DNA from: Cryptomeria japonica
Lineage: Eukaryota; Streptophyta; Pinopsida; Cupressales; Cupressaceae
Assembly (NCBI RefSeq): GCF_030272615.1
Contig: NC_081414.1
Span: 236,659,733-236,719,732, forward strand
DNA: 60,000 nt
Reading direction: 5' to 3'
Shown: positions 34,253 to 46,479 of the stretch, piece by piece
Layout: each line of letters begins with the position of its first letter
How positions within the stretch are numbered: position 1 is the stretch's first letter
The notes under the pieces: generated by a model
What the model saw: only the letters and a program-made list of their open reading frames with translations
Database searches by the model: none
What the model was told of the DNA's origin: nothing
Position numbers and translations under genes: made by a program

Positions 34253-37200
34253 TGTAGTACCCCTCCTCGATCAACCTCTTTTGTATGTTTTGAGTTACTT
34301 CAGTGACTGTTCTGTGGAATATTATTGTATTTTGATTCCGATTTTATGCAATGTTATTTCATGCTTTATCTGGATTTATGGTGTATGACTTTATGCAGTA
34401 TTTCAGTGCTTATGAGTAGTGTTATTTTTATGGATCATTATTATGGGCTGATACTTTTCCCTTATATTATGATGCATTTTTATATGTTGCGTGTTTGCAA
34501 GTGTATTGGGATGCGAAGGGATGATTTTCCTTCACTCACTCTGGTGAGACAGGGAACGTCATGATTCTCCTTCATCAGTGTGTTTACTGTGTCTGTATAT
34601 ATATTGGTCTATATGCATGTGTGGTTCTTTGGTGCAGGACATTGCAGGTACCAGTACCGAGTAGGTACGGAGTATTGACTCCACCTGGTTTCACAGGTCT
34701 GAGCGTGCCTTATATATATATATATCCAATGGGAGTGGAGGAGATAGTTGTTGTACCCTAGCTTGACCACAGTTACACTCGTATGAGTGTTGTCAGTCGG
34801 TTGTGTTTCCCTGTTTGGCTTTTATGCGAGTCATGGTGCCTTGGTTTGGTCATTTGAGAGTTGTCATTTGATCTGTCTTGGTTTTGCGTGTTTTTGTTTA
34901 TTTAAATGGTTATTTAATTTAAATGGATGATGCTATCTTGTGTTGGCGTAATCATTTAATTAATATGCTCTGTGATTATTGATTTATTTAAATTGATGAA
35001 TTGCTAGATTAAATGGTTAAATGGCTTAATTTATTGTGTAAAGTTGCATTGATATTTTTGTGAAATAAATAAATTGCCTAGCCATTTAAAAAAGGTTAAA
35101 TGCTTATGTTGAAGGAAGTATTTATGGAAATAGAAATAAATAAAAGCTTTCCTTGGTATTTTTCCATTTGGCCTTTTTAATTTAATCATTGGAAAAAAAT
35201 ATTATTTTTGGGGAAAGAAATAAATTTGATTGCCTTTTAGTTTTAAAATATAAAAATTTGATTGGATGAAAAAATTTTAACCTAGAAGCTTGGGTTAAAA
35301 GATATTTTTTGGGCATCCATTCGGGGGATTCACGACAGGAGAAGAAGAGAATTTTGGAGAGAAAATTCTGGAAAAACTTCCTGGAGGAGCTGGAAATTTG
35401 ACTTGGCTGCAAGACTGGTTGTTCTTCATCTCTTTGCTTGCTAATTTCTTCAAGGTTGGAGGTTTCCTTCTTGTCTTGAATTTGTTTTGTAATTTTCAGT
35501 TTGCTTCCAGTGCATGGAAATTTATACAATCTTCCTGTAGATGTTTGTGGAATAATTGAAATGGAAGAATTAGTGTTTATTACTGCTGGTTTTGTGAAAT
35601 CTATATCATATGGTTGCATTCATGAAAGCAATGGTTCATTTCTCTATCTGCTGTGTGTTTTGTTCTTGGAAATCAATTTCTTGCTTTACCTCTTCTTTTG
35701 AAGAATGAACTTTAGATTGGGTTGGCTGGGTGCTTCCTTGTTTCTATTTTGTTATGATTTGGCTAGCAATTCTTTCCAGTGTGTTTATTTCACCATTTAC
35801 CTTGTTGGTAAACTCTTCCTTGAAATCTTGGAAATTAGCACTGTATGTGTGTGTCCGTGAAATAATTCTGGAAACGGAATGTTCGAAGTGGTAAGTGATA
35901 CCGGTTCGAAGTGGTAAGTGATACCTGTTCGAAGTGCTAAGTGTTACTAGTTCGAAGTGGTAAGTGATACTGGTTCGAAGTGTTAAGTGTTACCGATTCG
36001 AAGTGGTAAGTGATACCGGTTTGAAGTGGTAAGTGTTACCGGTTCGAAGTGGTAAGTGATACCGGTTCGAAGTGGTAAGTGTTACCGGTTTGAAGTGGTA
36101 AGCGATACCAGTTCGAAGTGGTAAGTGTTACCGGTTCGAAGTGGTAAGTGTTACCAATGCGAAGTGGTAAGTGTTACCGGTTCGGAGTGGTAAGTGTCAC
36201 CAGTTGGAAGTGGTAGTGCTACTAGTTGGTAGCAGCAGTGTTACCAGTGGTAGCAACACTACCGGTAAGTGGTGTCTGTTACCCTAATAGCAGCACAACC
36301 GCAGGTTGGTTTGACCCCCGCTTAGTTTTGAGCCCTCACAGGTCTCCAAACCGGTTTGTGTTAAGAACTTAAATTTTATAAATGGAATGTTTAAAGTGGT
36401 ATTGCATGATGTAATGTGATTTTCATGTGATTTTTTATTATGTGGTTAATAAATTTATCAATGAAAATTAAGGCATGAATTAGAGATTCAAATGGGTAGA
36501 TTTGGAACATTGATTTGGAAATTGATTAGATGTGACTGCTGGAAAGGAGTGTTTTATTTAATTTTCAATCAATGATGTTGTAAGTGTTTATGATGTTGAT
36601 ATGTTCAAGATTGTCTGAGTGCGGATTTGATGTATTTAGCTGTCCTTGCAAATGTTTATTGTGATATCTTGGTCTATGGTTCAGTCATCCTGTGGTGGTG
36701 TAATTGGTACCTTTGACCAAGTGATATATGTTGGCTCTGTTGTCTTAACCATGTAGTGTCTTTGCCTTATGGTTAGTCAAGAGTCAGTATGTCCTTGTTT
36801 GACCACTTGTTTCTGATAGTGGTGTTATGGCTATCTGCTACACCATAGGGTCCTTGGGGAGTGACCATGCTTGTGTAGTGTCATTTGAGAGAGTGGATTT
36901 CGCTTGGGGGTTGTACCCAAAGTGGTAGGCATTACGACCCAACAAAAGTCAGATAATAACTGGTAATCTAATGAATTGATTAGGTGGGTAGTATCATAAC
37001 ATTAATAAAGCTAAATGTACCTCGTGCATAGGTGAGTGCTAGTACATGGCTCATAATGTTCCGAGAAGGCCTAGAATGGCAAACCAACCACCTTGTCTAC
37101 ACGAAAGGCTGGTAGGGTCCGCATAAGACTTAGTTGGAGTCAGACGATCGGGAGAGGTTACCAGGATAGTGAGCTGGGACCTATGGAGGCTGTACCAGGG

Positions 37201-38151
37201 TAGCCATCTTAAGCTATGCGATGAGACTCTCTCATTTGGTTCACTTGTGTTTTGTGATGTTAGTTCACTTGTGTTTGTGAAGTTGAGTCACCGAGATTCT
37301 TGTGGAGTCTTATTGTGTTGTCATGGAGTCGTATTGTTTTGTCGACCATGTTATGCTTATGCTTGTTTGAGGGTCCTTAGCTATCTCCTAGAACGGTGGG
37401 GTGATTCCTTTTGGGAATTACATGGTCGGGTGGTAGTGCCACTTCCCATTGGATGTTCGGATTTGTGCCTTCATACAAGGATTGGCTTCGCAGGTGTTCC
37501 TGTGGTTCGTGACTCATACCTCATCTCTTGTTTTGAAGATTATTTGTATTTGTAGACCTATGTGGTCATTGTATCATTGTAATATTGATCTTATGTAACC
37601 TTGTAACTGGATGAGATCTATCCTTATATGTTTATTGAGAAGCTATGTATTGAAAGAGCAATGTAATCCTATGTTTGGATGTTTTTATCAGTTTCCTTGA
37701 TGATGTTAGTAAATGCTTATTGAAGTGGAAAAATTATGTTGTATCCTTTGAATCTTTCTATGATGAATCTTTATTTGCTTATGGATTCTTGTGATCATTG
37801 AGTTAATGATGCATATGTGGATTTATGATTTTGTGGAATTTATTCTTGAAGTTAATTCTTCGTTGGTAACCATTAAGGAATTCTAGTGTAAGTCTTCCGC
37901 TTGTGTTATCGTGCATGTTTTTGATTAATGAAAAAGCAGGTTTTGAAGGGACCCCAAAACCCTATACAAGCAAGATTAAAATAGCAGAGCCACGAGAAAC
38001 AGAGAGAAACAGAACAAAAGGAAAAAACCAGCAAAAAACCGAGAAAAACCTACAAAAGCCCCTAAAAGCACTTTTGATGTTTATACTTTAAAAAAAAATT
38101 GTTTCTCCCTTGTTGTGGGTTTTCCTTCGGGGTTCCTAGTGGGGCATTACA
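34253..38151 (+). repeat. 5' LTR of the chromovirus, 3.9 kb
   Basis: Starts TGTAGTACCCC and ends GGGGCATTACA, near-perfect inverted terminal motifs, directly followed by the primer site. A degenerate copy in opposite orientation is split over 9342-11206 and 29656-32011. Includes a 23-bp tandem array (35881-36226). Reading frames inside are short and not considered genes. Confidence 0.82.
35881..36226 (+). repeat. 23-bp tandem array with TTCGAA core
   Basis: About 15 copies of a 23-bp unit, of the form GTTCGAAGTGGTAAGTG plus ATACCG or TTACCG. The A/T variant (GTGATACC or GTGTTACC) partly alternates. Decayed half-units continue to about 36290. Each unit holds the palindrome TTCGAA and the string GGTAAGT, which resembles a plant 5' splice site. 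Confidence 0.95.
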
Positions 38152-38167
38152 TTTTGTATCAGAGCCC
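38152..38167 (+). other. Primer-binding site, initiator-Met type
   Basis: TTTTGTATCAGAGCCC directly after the LTR end, close to TGGTATCAGAGC. Confidence 0.85.
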
Positions 38168-38305
38168 ATGTTTCAAACACTGGGTACTCTGGGTTTGTAG
38201 TGAGCCCATTTGCCTTGACCTTTTTGTGTAAGTCTTCTGGTGTGACTTCCTTGTGTCTTTCTTTGCCTTTGATCTGAACCTTTTTCTCTTGTATAGTGTT
38301 AGGTC

Positions 38306-39760
38306 ATGGCTAGGAAAGCTAAGGGAAGTGGTCATGTTGGTGGCTGCACCAGAGGCAAAGGAGGAGGAAGGGGTCGAGGTTTCGACCGCCAAAGTCCTTC
38401 GCCTCCACCCACTCATACGAGTGTGGATGGAGATCAGTCAGTTCATCAGGAGGAACCACATTTAGTAGAGCAGGTTCTCGAAAGGGAGGAGCTGCGTCAG
38501 ATGTTTCAGGAGGTGCTAGCTAGACTCAAGAATAATCATCAGGATCACCCAGTCAATAACCATACCCATCAGGGTAGAGTTCACGCATTAAAGAAACATC
38601 AATTGCAGCCCGCTCCACGGCATGCCATAAGGTGGTCCCTTACCTTCACTTGCATGCGCAACAACATCCGGGAGCCTCTCGTACACCACTCATGGAACTA
38701 AATGAGACTAATTGATACCCTCCTGGATATGTGCACAACCCCGAATCTATTATTAGTGGGGCGCGTTAACCAGAAGAATAAGGCCCCAGACCCGAGATGG
38801 ATCAGCCCATCCATGGTCGGGTAGAGGAACCGCTTCAGCAGTTTCCAGAGAGAGAGAGATCTCCTAGAAGGAGAGAGGCCCCAGTGGACCTGGATCCAGC
38901 TATCTTGGGGCACATGAGGGACTTGATGAGGTCCAATCCTCCCTTCTTTGATGGAAAAGGTACCAGTCTCGAGGCAGAGACCTGGCTCATTAGTTTAGAC
39001 CGGTGTTTTGCTATGTATCCTTATAGTAGCAACACCAAGGTGAGATGCGTGATCATGCGTCTTGAGAGCTTCGCATCTATCTGGTGGAGGTTAGAGGAGG
39101 AGAGGATCGGTGTGAGCATTAACACCGCATCTTGGGAGATCTTTTTGGAGAGGTTCAGGGCACGATTCCTCTCACCCCAGTGGAGGCAGTCGTGAGCAGA
39201 CGAGTTCTATGGTCTGTGCCAGTTTGGGTTGTCAGTGGATCAGTTTGAGCACAAGTTCTATGAGCTCAAATAGTATGTCGGGATCGACAATGATGAGGCT
39301 ATGCTTGTGCAACACTTCTTGAGGGGTCTTAATGACCGCATTAGTGGAGGAGTGAGTTTTTGAGCCTGCTTCAGTGGAGGTAGTCGTGGCAAAAGCCACG
39401 TTGGTAGAGAAAAACCTTAGCTGTGCTCATGGCGGCTAGTCTGGAGTTCAGATTGGGAGTGATCCTTTCAGTGGGTCTAGAGGTAGAGGGAACTAGTCCC
39501 AAACTGCTGCACCTTTTAGGGGTCCTCAGGCACCCACCAAGGGTGGGCAGTAGCAGCAGCCGCCGAGACCGAAGTAGACTCAGAGCCAAGAGGGTGGCAT
39601 CTCTCAGTCCCGAAAGAGCAGGAGATGGCCAAAGGGTAGGCAGACCTTTCCAGGGCAGTCTTCTCAGGGAGAATCTCAGGCCCCTAGTGGGGAGAGCTTT
39701 CAGCAGTCTAGTGGGCCATTTGGGCAGTGGAGCTTGCTTCACTTGTGGTTAGTTTGGCCA
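38306..39760 (+). pseudogene. Chromovirus gag
   Basis: ATG 38306 opens a Gly/Arg-rich N-terminus (MARKAKGSGHVGGCTRGKGG). After a frameshift the Retrotrans_gag core is at 38797-39360 (DLMRSNPPFFDGKGTSLEAE, ASIWWRLEEERIG, WEIFLERFRARFLSPQWRQS), with stops at 39193-39195 and later. A second shift brings the CCHC knuckle CFTCG(stop)FGHKAAQC at about 39735-39780 into the protease frame. Confidence 0.82.
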
Positions 39761-39902
39761 CAAGGCCGCTCAGTGTCCTCGACATTCTCATCAGTCGGTT
39801 AGTCAGAGGCCAGCCGCATCAGAGCCGACAGTGGGGGATGCAGGTAGATCCCATATAGTATTTGCAACAGTGGATGACCACCAGGATGAGCATTAGAGTA
39901 CT

Positions 39903-40274
39903 ATGATTGAGACTGTAGGTGTGTTGCGTGATACCCCTATCTCTGTACCTTTTGATTCCGGTGCTTCAGATTCTTTTATTTCTGCATCCATTGTGGGGCA
40001 GTGCGGGCTTGTGTCTGCTAGGCAGGCAGATAGGTGGCAAGTAGAGTTGGCTACCGGTGTGCGAGTGTTTGTAGATGCCTTTGTTCCCAGTTGTGAGTTG
40101 GACCTAGAATCCTTTGTCACTTCAGTGGACCTTCGAGTCATTCCTTTGGGGTCCTATGGAGTTGTGTTGGGGATGGATTGGTTATCATCTTACAGCGCTC
40201 ATGTACACTATCGTCAGAAGACAGAAGAGTGTGTAGATGACCTTGGTAGGAAAGTGGGGATCATTGGAGTTTAG
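39903..40274 (+). pseudogene. Chromovirus aspartic protease
   Basis: Active site VPFDSGASDSFISASI, with VELATGVRVFVDAFVPSCEL and the ending VVLGMDWLSSYSAHV typical of chromovirus proteases. In the same frame as RT, with stops near 40272 and 40418. Confidence 0.87.
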
Positions 40275-40430
40275 CGATCGATATCCTTACGTATGATTTC
40301 TGCTATGCAACTTAGGCGGGGCATGCATCAAGGGTGTCAAATTTTTGCAGTTGCTGTCGAGGATGTGGATGAGGGAGAGAGTCAAGAAATCGCTCTTGAT
40401 GGTTACCCTATTCTTTGAGAAAATGCGGAT

Positions 40431-41108
40431 GTGTTTCCTTTGGATATTACCGATATGCCTCCGAAACAAGACATAGATTTTCGCATTGACTTGGTTCCTA
40501 GTGCAGAACCTATTTCGAGAGCACCATATCGGATGACTACTGAGGAGTTGAGTGATTTGAAGTTGCAAGTTGAGGAGTTGTTGGCCAAGGGATTCATTCG
40601 TCTTAGTGTTTCCCCTTGGGGTGCGCTAGTTATCTTTGTCAAGAAGAAGGATGGTTCTCTTCGATTATGCATTGATTATCGACAGTTGAATAAGGTAACC
40701 ATCCGGAACTGATATCCGTTGCCTCAGATTGATGATCTCTTTGATTAGGTGAAGGGAGCCAAGGTATTCTCCAAAATAGACCTGAAGTCTGGGTATCATC
40801 AGTTGCGCATTCATGATGTAGACATTCATAAGACGATGTTTTGTACTCGTTATGGTCATTATGAGTTCACAGTGGTGCCATTTGGGTTGACGAACACGCC
40901 TTCAGTGTTCATGAGTCTTATGAATGGGGTGTTTTGCACCTACCTTGACCACTTTGTTCTTGTGTTCTTGGATTACATATTGATTTATTCTAGATCCATG
41001 GAAGAGCATGATGGTCACTTGTGTTTGGTATTGCAGTGCTTGAGGGAGAATTTTATATATGATTTAAAGCCAAAGAAAACAAATAAAGATTCTTTTCTTG
41101 CAAGCTAA
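40431..41108 (+). pseudogene. Chromovirus reverse transcriptase, truncated and mutated
   Basis: Motifs [54 protein letters not shown], stop, YPLPQIDDLFD, stop, [38 protein letters not shown]. The catalytic box (family norm FIDDILIYS) reads FLDYILIYS: the second Asp is Tyr. The domain ends near 41075 in unrelated sequence. Confidence 0.9.
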
Positions 41109-42013
41109 GTAAAGCAGCTGGGCTCTATATAAGTAAGATTGTTGTAGCAAACTTATATTGTATTTTTGAAGAGAAAATTTGTTGTTAGGCTAAATAGAAG
41201 ATCCAAAGTTTGCAGGTTTTTCCCCGCATTGGGTTTCCTGGGTATATCTATGTTATTGTCTTTTTGTGATTGGCTTCAGTTATTTTATTTTTTTGCTTCC
41301 GCTATTATTTGTTTTTAATTAACCCAGAGTATTGATTGTTATAAATTAGATAGAGTTTCTATTCTGTGAATTTATTGTGTAATTAATCTGTAGCTGGGTT
41401 ATAAGAAATTAACAGTTTGAAATATTTTTTTTGTAATTACATTTTGTTATTTCATATAATTTAATAGCATAAACAAAGATCTTTAAATACTAAAACATAA
41501 TATGTCACATAAATGTGCATAAATTTGATTTCGAAAAACTAGTAAGAAAATGCATTAATTTGAGAATTTGAGTTTGAAAATTTGAATTTTGGAGTTAAAC
41601 TCAAGCTCCTTATAACCCAATTCTCATGGGCTTGATCCATAACAACAAAGTGCATATCTCAAGGTGGATTTTAGATACATGAATAAGCATGTTAGCATGG
41701 TTGCAAAAAATGATTGATACTAATAAACATCTCAAAATTTTGATGAATATATAATTAAATAAAACTATTTTATCAAAATAGATCTAAAACTAAATAAAAT
41801 TTAACATGAATATACAAATTCTACCATTATAAATTTATATAAATTTTTTATATATCATATTTCTATGAAAATAAAAACATCTTGCATAGTTATTGCTATG
41901 GTAAGTGTAGTCTCTTAACAAAATTTCACGCAGTCAAATTCAATAACATTGCAAACATTGTCCAAATTTCACATATTTAAAACTACAAAATGAAAAAAGA
42001 GAAAGATATGAAC
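41109..42013. other. AT-rich spacer or intron
   Basis: No gene seen. If the exon to the right is real this would be intron or lost gene sequence; the next exon of that family was looked for and not found here. Confidence 0.4.
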
Positions 42014-42123
42014 CTGCAAGCGTGATGAGGGGGTGAATGTGGGCACTCTTGGCGAGGGTTTGAACGCATTCATGGCGATCCATGTTAAAGAGCAGGCACT
42101 TCTCGATGAGATGCTGAACCATT
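42014..42123 (-). CDS. Probable single exon of plant protein 1589 family (PF09713-like)
   Basis: On the minus strand an acceptor-like ATATCATGCAG is followed by AATGGTTCAG and ends at CTTGCAG before GTTCATATC (donor). The exon encodes MVQHLIEKCLLFNMDRHECV then QTLAKSAHIHPLITLA. This matches, from memory, the start of the plant 'protein 1589 of unknown function' domain (VQxLIEKCLxxxMxxxECxxxLxKxAxIxPxIT), where an exon boundary falls just before MVQ. The next part of the domain (normally VWxELEKENxEFF) was not found within the window on this strand, so this may be a gene fragment or a gene with a very long intron. The only host-like coding piece recognised here. Confidence 0.55.
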
Positions 42124-43310
42124 CTGCATGATATTAACGTTATTATTACAACAAGAACATGTATTTTTCTCTTCGCGTGTTGGTGGAGGAATTTGACAAA
42201 AGGGAGTATATAGAAGAGGGGAACGAGAATTATCAAAAAGAGCATCCCAACCAAGGGTCGAAAGAGAAACCGTAGTCTGAATAGTACGACCTCGGCCTTT
42301 CCCATGGATAAGGGCGGCAAGGAGAGTTATGGGAAAATATGTACAATCGTGGAGTAGCCCATAATCACTCAAAATTCCATGTTTTTGAATTTATACTTTG
42401 AATTCAAACGAGTAAAATATTGGTATTTTGCTTTTTAAAAGGGGGTATATTTTTGTGTTACCCTGATTTTAACTTTCTTTTCGAGTGGTCTCATTTATCG
42501 AGTTCACGCTTTAGATTGGTCCATTTTTATTTTTGAACTCAGTTTCTATAGTACCCAAGTTCACCAAAATACCGATCATCCAATCTTGCCCTTGGTTCTC
42601 AAAAAGTCATGTTGTCGGTCAAGTCCACTCCCTTTGTAATTGGCTAGTCAAATAAATATAAAACTCCAATACTTCTTCGCAAATTGTTCCCGAGTTCCTA
42701 AATATGTCGATTACTCGACTACCTTCCAACAATCATGTATCACCAAGAGCTAAGTGCATTGGTCATCACCCGGAGTCGACATGTCAGATGATTTTCGAAC
42801 TCAAGACATCTTTTGCTCAACATGCTTCTCAATTCAAAAAGTCATTAATCACCTGACTTTGTTGAGACTCACACTTCTCAAGGTACAATCTTTTAGAAAA
42901 TCTAGAAAAGTACTACTTCTTTATGATGGATTGGACGTAGAAAGGCATACAAAGGTGGCAACACTATTTTTTAAAATAGGTAGGATTACTCCTCACGAAT
43001 CAATATTTAATGAGTTTGAAACCAAATTTATAAATAAGAAATAGTGATATTTATAAACTCATTATTACTTGCCAAAGTTAGCCAAAGCAACTTATTAGTG
43101 TGCCCAAAGAAGATAGAGATTTGTCAATTCCTGTAACTCCTATTTTAGTCTACTTTCGGTATGGATTACTCCCTTGTTTCAAGTAGGGATGGTGTTACCC
43201 CATGAAGATTAGTTTCCTGTAGTCGAACTCGATTTGAATTGGTTGCAAAATGAATAAAGTGACATCATCTCTAGACTAAGTGCATTAGCTTGGAAAGAAT
43301 GGACTGTTTT
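42124..43310. other. Spacer, no gene recognised
   Basis: AT-rich. The minus-strand frame 42085-42372 is open but without a known domain; it could be upstream exon or 5' UTR of the neighbouring exon. Confidence 0.35.
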
Positions 43311-43319
43311 TTTTTTTAA

Positions 43320-43750
43320 TACAGGAGGGCAATTGATGCCTTAAGGAAGGAGGAGAAACAAGTAGAAGTTCATAATCGACGCCTACAAGAAGGAATTATC
43401 GCAACAAGAAATCTAGCTTGAAGCATTTCACTTTGACATCCTATCAGTGACATATTACTGGGACAGAGTGTCTTCTACCATGGAAAGAAAATTCAGTCTT
43501 GAAGGATGGTGCTATTAGGAAACAATACTACTTTAGTGCTTCAACTTGATATGAAATTTATGGAAGACCCACAAGAAGACATCCTCTCTCGATTAATGAA
43601 TTTTAGCATGGGAGTGGAAAATAAGTTTCACCGAGTACATGAGGGTGATCCTAGCACTAGAAGAGGAAGAAGAAAAGGCTAAATTTCATGATGCACAACT
43701 CCAAATGGTACTCGAAGCTGAAAGGAATCTAGCTCCCCTTGTTGATTAAT
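43320..43750 (+). pseudogene. Two related coiled-coil-like coding remnants
   Basis: Two segments encode similar charged peptides: KEEKQVEVHNRRLQEGIIAT then RNLA-stop at about 43345-43422, and EEEEEKAKFHDAQLQMVLEA then ERNLAPLVD-stop at about 43660-43749. The shared pattern EEK..HN/D..LQ....R/ERNLA suggests a duplicated unit. No known family recognised. Too short to call a gene. Confidence 0.35.
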
Positions 43751-44687
43751 GTTGTTAATTTTGAATAAATGTAAATAGCGCAGGGATAGGGGATTTTTGG
43801 CTTTTGAATTATGGCTTTTGGTGGGTCACATATGATTTAATGACTTTTTTAGTTCCCTTTGTGGAAACGATCATTTTCAAGAAACCGTTACTTCCTGAGA
43901 TGGTTATGAAAAAATGACTATATATGTTATGAATTAGTAGTGATTAGGGGATCTCCTTTTTTGGGACTTTGTGAGAAAATAATGTTTGAAGAAACTTTGC
44001 AAGTTTTTTTTGATAGATATGAATAAGATTGTCTGAATGCAATTCCGTAAATAATAGACTTTGTGTTATGGTTACAAGGTGTTTTTTCTTCTTATGTTGA
44101 ATACATTTCTTTTGGGATGATTCTTCCTAGTATCTATTGAAAACCTTTTATGATAAACTATGTATATTGTTGTTGAGAAGTTTGCTTTGAAGAAATGATA
44201 CAGTAGTATGATGATATTTTAAGGAATTTTCTGTATGAAAAGAGAATCTTTGTATCCTCTTTCTTATCTCTATTATTTTTTTCTTTGCCTTTTTAAAGCT
44301 TTGTGGTTAAAAGCTCTACCATATTTGCTTCCGGGTTAAAAACATCCATGTTTTAAAGTTTCTTGTTGATTATCAGAAGGTATCTATGCCTTGTAAAGGA
44401 AGCATAAAGTATTTATAGAAGGACATCATCTTTTGTTGGCTAGATTGTTACCTTTTTGGGTGTTAGGATATAGAGTTATGTAGCAAAACCTGTTCCCCAA
44501 CAATATGGTTAATAGTGCATTGTTTATTGACCTTTTTTATTTTCATTTGTATTATTTTTCAAAAATTTATCATTTATTCATCATGTCCATCATTTCATCA
44601 TCATTCACACTTTCTTTTAAGTATTTGTTTCTTATATTGAAATTCCTGAACTTTATTTCTAAGTTGCTTGAGATTGACCAAGTTCAA
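43751..44687. other. AT-rich spacer
   Basis: No reading frame, RNA gene or repeat of note seen. Confidence 0.45.
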
Positions 44688-46471
44688 TGAATAACACAAA
44701 AGGTCACTAAGAGGGGGGGTGGGGTGGGGATGAATCAGTCTATTTCAAAGCTTTAAGTTTAGTGTGCAAATTTTAAGAATTCAATGCAAGCATAAACACA
44801 CACACACACAAGAGCACATCGCATAACACCACATATACGAGGAAAACCCAATGTGGGAAAAATCTCGGTGAGAATAGTTGTTGGAGTCTATTGCTCCAAT
44901 CTAGCCTCACAAGAAATCACTGATTACAATATGTTTTAGGACACCAACCCAAGGAGCACCAACCCCTGATATTCTGAGCACCAACTCAAGGAGAGCCAAC
45001 CCCTAGTTTTATGGGCTACAACCCAAAGGAGCACCTACCCCTACTCTGAGCACCCACTCAGAGATTACAAAGAATATAGCTTCAAATACAAATTAGACAC
45101 CTTGCTACAAATGAAGTTTTGTATCACCTTACTAATTTAATTTTTGCCTTTCTTCTCTTTACTCTCTGTACCTTGTTCAACTCTGCTCTCCTGATGCTGC
45201 TCTATCTGTCCCTACTCAAATTTTTGCTGCCTCTACTTGTCTCTGCCTCCTGCACTTTGATTAATAACCTTTGCTGCTCTTTGTCTCTGGTTCTGTGACT
45301 ATTCACAACTCACTCTCACTCACTTCCACAACAATACTTCACCATTCTCAATCCCCTACATTTTTCTTGGTGACAACCCCACTCTATCTAATCAACAACA
45401 ACTTTAAAATAGCAATACATCTCACTTCAGTACTTCACATCTATCTTTGTCTCTGCAGAAACAACTACCTCTATCAATCGCATTTACTACTCTACTCTAT
45501 CAGTTCTTCATCAGAGAATGTTTTTCTCTCCGGATCATCATTTAAAAAATAATTCATTATATCTATCTAAGGATCTGGTCAGTAGTAGATTGGATTTTCT
45601 CTCGTGTATCGACCATCTACATTAAATGACTCTTCTCTGGTTTCCTGGACGTTCTCTGTACTAGGGTTGCTAGTTTTAGCAATCTAAATCTGCCTTGTAG
45701 ATTTGATTTTGCCACTTTTCGATCACATCGAGCCCTGCAAAAATCTTCACTTGGTTCGCCATTAATCCATTCTTCATCCTCTATCAACCTACCCAGAATA
45801 GATTGACAACTGCTCCTGCTGAAATCCACCGTCATCAACATCTCCAACTCTAATTTGTTATGTGACCTTTGGAAGCCACATGTCTTCATGTTCTTCGTCC
45901 AAGTCAGATGGTCATAGTTGGTCAAAATCCATGTGGACAATTAGGCTGCTCAAATTAGTCGAACTTCATGCTGTGACTAACCTTCGTGTTATGCAGACAT
46001 ATCGGGTTGACTATAAATGCTTATGCCGGTCTATTTTGTCTTTTGAATTTCTCTTTGCTCATGTTCATCGCCATAGCAATCCCTATGTCAGTTTCTCAAA
46101 GCTCCATCAGTATAGTTTTAAGTATCAGGATGACATCTTGCCTCTACTCTACCTTCACAACCTATACCAATGGCCATTTGATACCTTTGATCCCTCTCAT
46201 CAGCATGAGTTACTCTGATGAAATCTCCACCTTTGATTTCACTTGTCGCCATAAGATATCCTGAGACACAGTCTCCAGGTTGACAGACATTATCGGCATA
46301 GGTTACCCCGAACTGGTAGACTACAAGCCAAACAACCACTCATTGGAATATCCATAACTATCGGATTAGCATTTGTACACTAACCCGTCAATACACACTT
46401 ATTCTGATAACCCAACCTCAACATACATCGACGTAGCCATTCCAAAATGAAAACTCCAAACTCCTTCAACA
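44688..46471 (-). repeat. Isolated copia-type LTR
   Basis: The left edge TGAATAACACAAAAGGTCAC followed by a G-rich stretch is related to the LTR edge at 770 (TGTTGAACACAGAGTACCAC). Conserved blocks follow: acgaggaaaacccaatgtgg, gaaaaatctcggtgagaa, ccaatctagcctcac, and repeated accaaccc-type units (44940-45030). No primer site is seen to its left, so it is solo or truncated. The right edge (ctccttcaaca) is a guess. Confidence 0.55.
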
Positions 46472-46479
46472 TATTGATG

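Larger units (their letters stand above)
34253..41100 (+). mobile_element. Chromovirus (Tekay/Del-like) Ty3/gypsy element, 3'-truncated
   Basis: Long LTR, initiator-Met primer site, gag, protease and RT on the plus strand. The sequence loses similarity to pol after about 41075. RNase H, integrase (with the chromodomain that would confirm the lineage) and the 3' LTR are absent. RT wording ([34 protein letters not shown]) and the very long LTR fit the Tekay/Del chromoviruses. Inserted in the leader of a Tat element. Confidence 0.85.

Noticed and set aside
35182-35619. Minus-strand 145-codon frame
   Set aside because: Inside the chromovirus LTR and antisense to it; composition follows AT-rich DNA and no domain is recognised.
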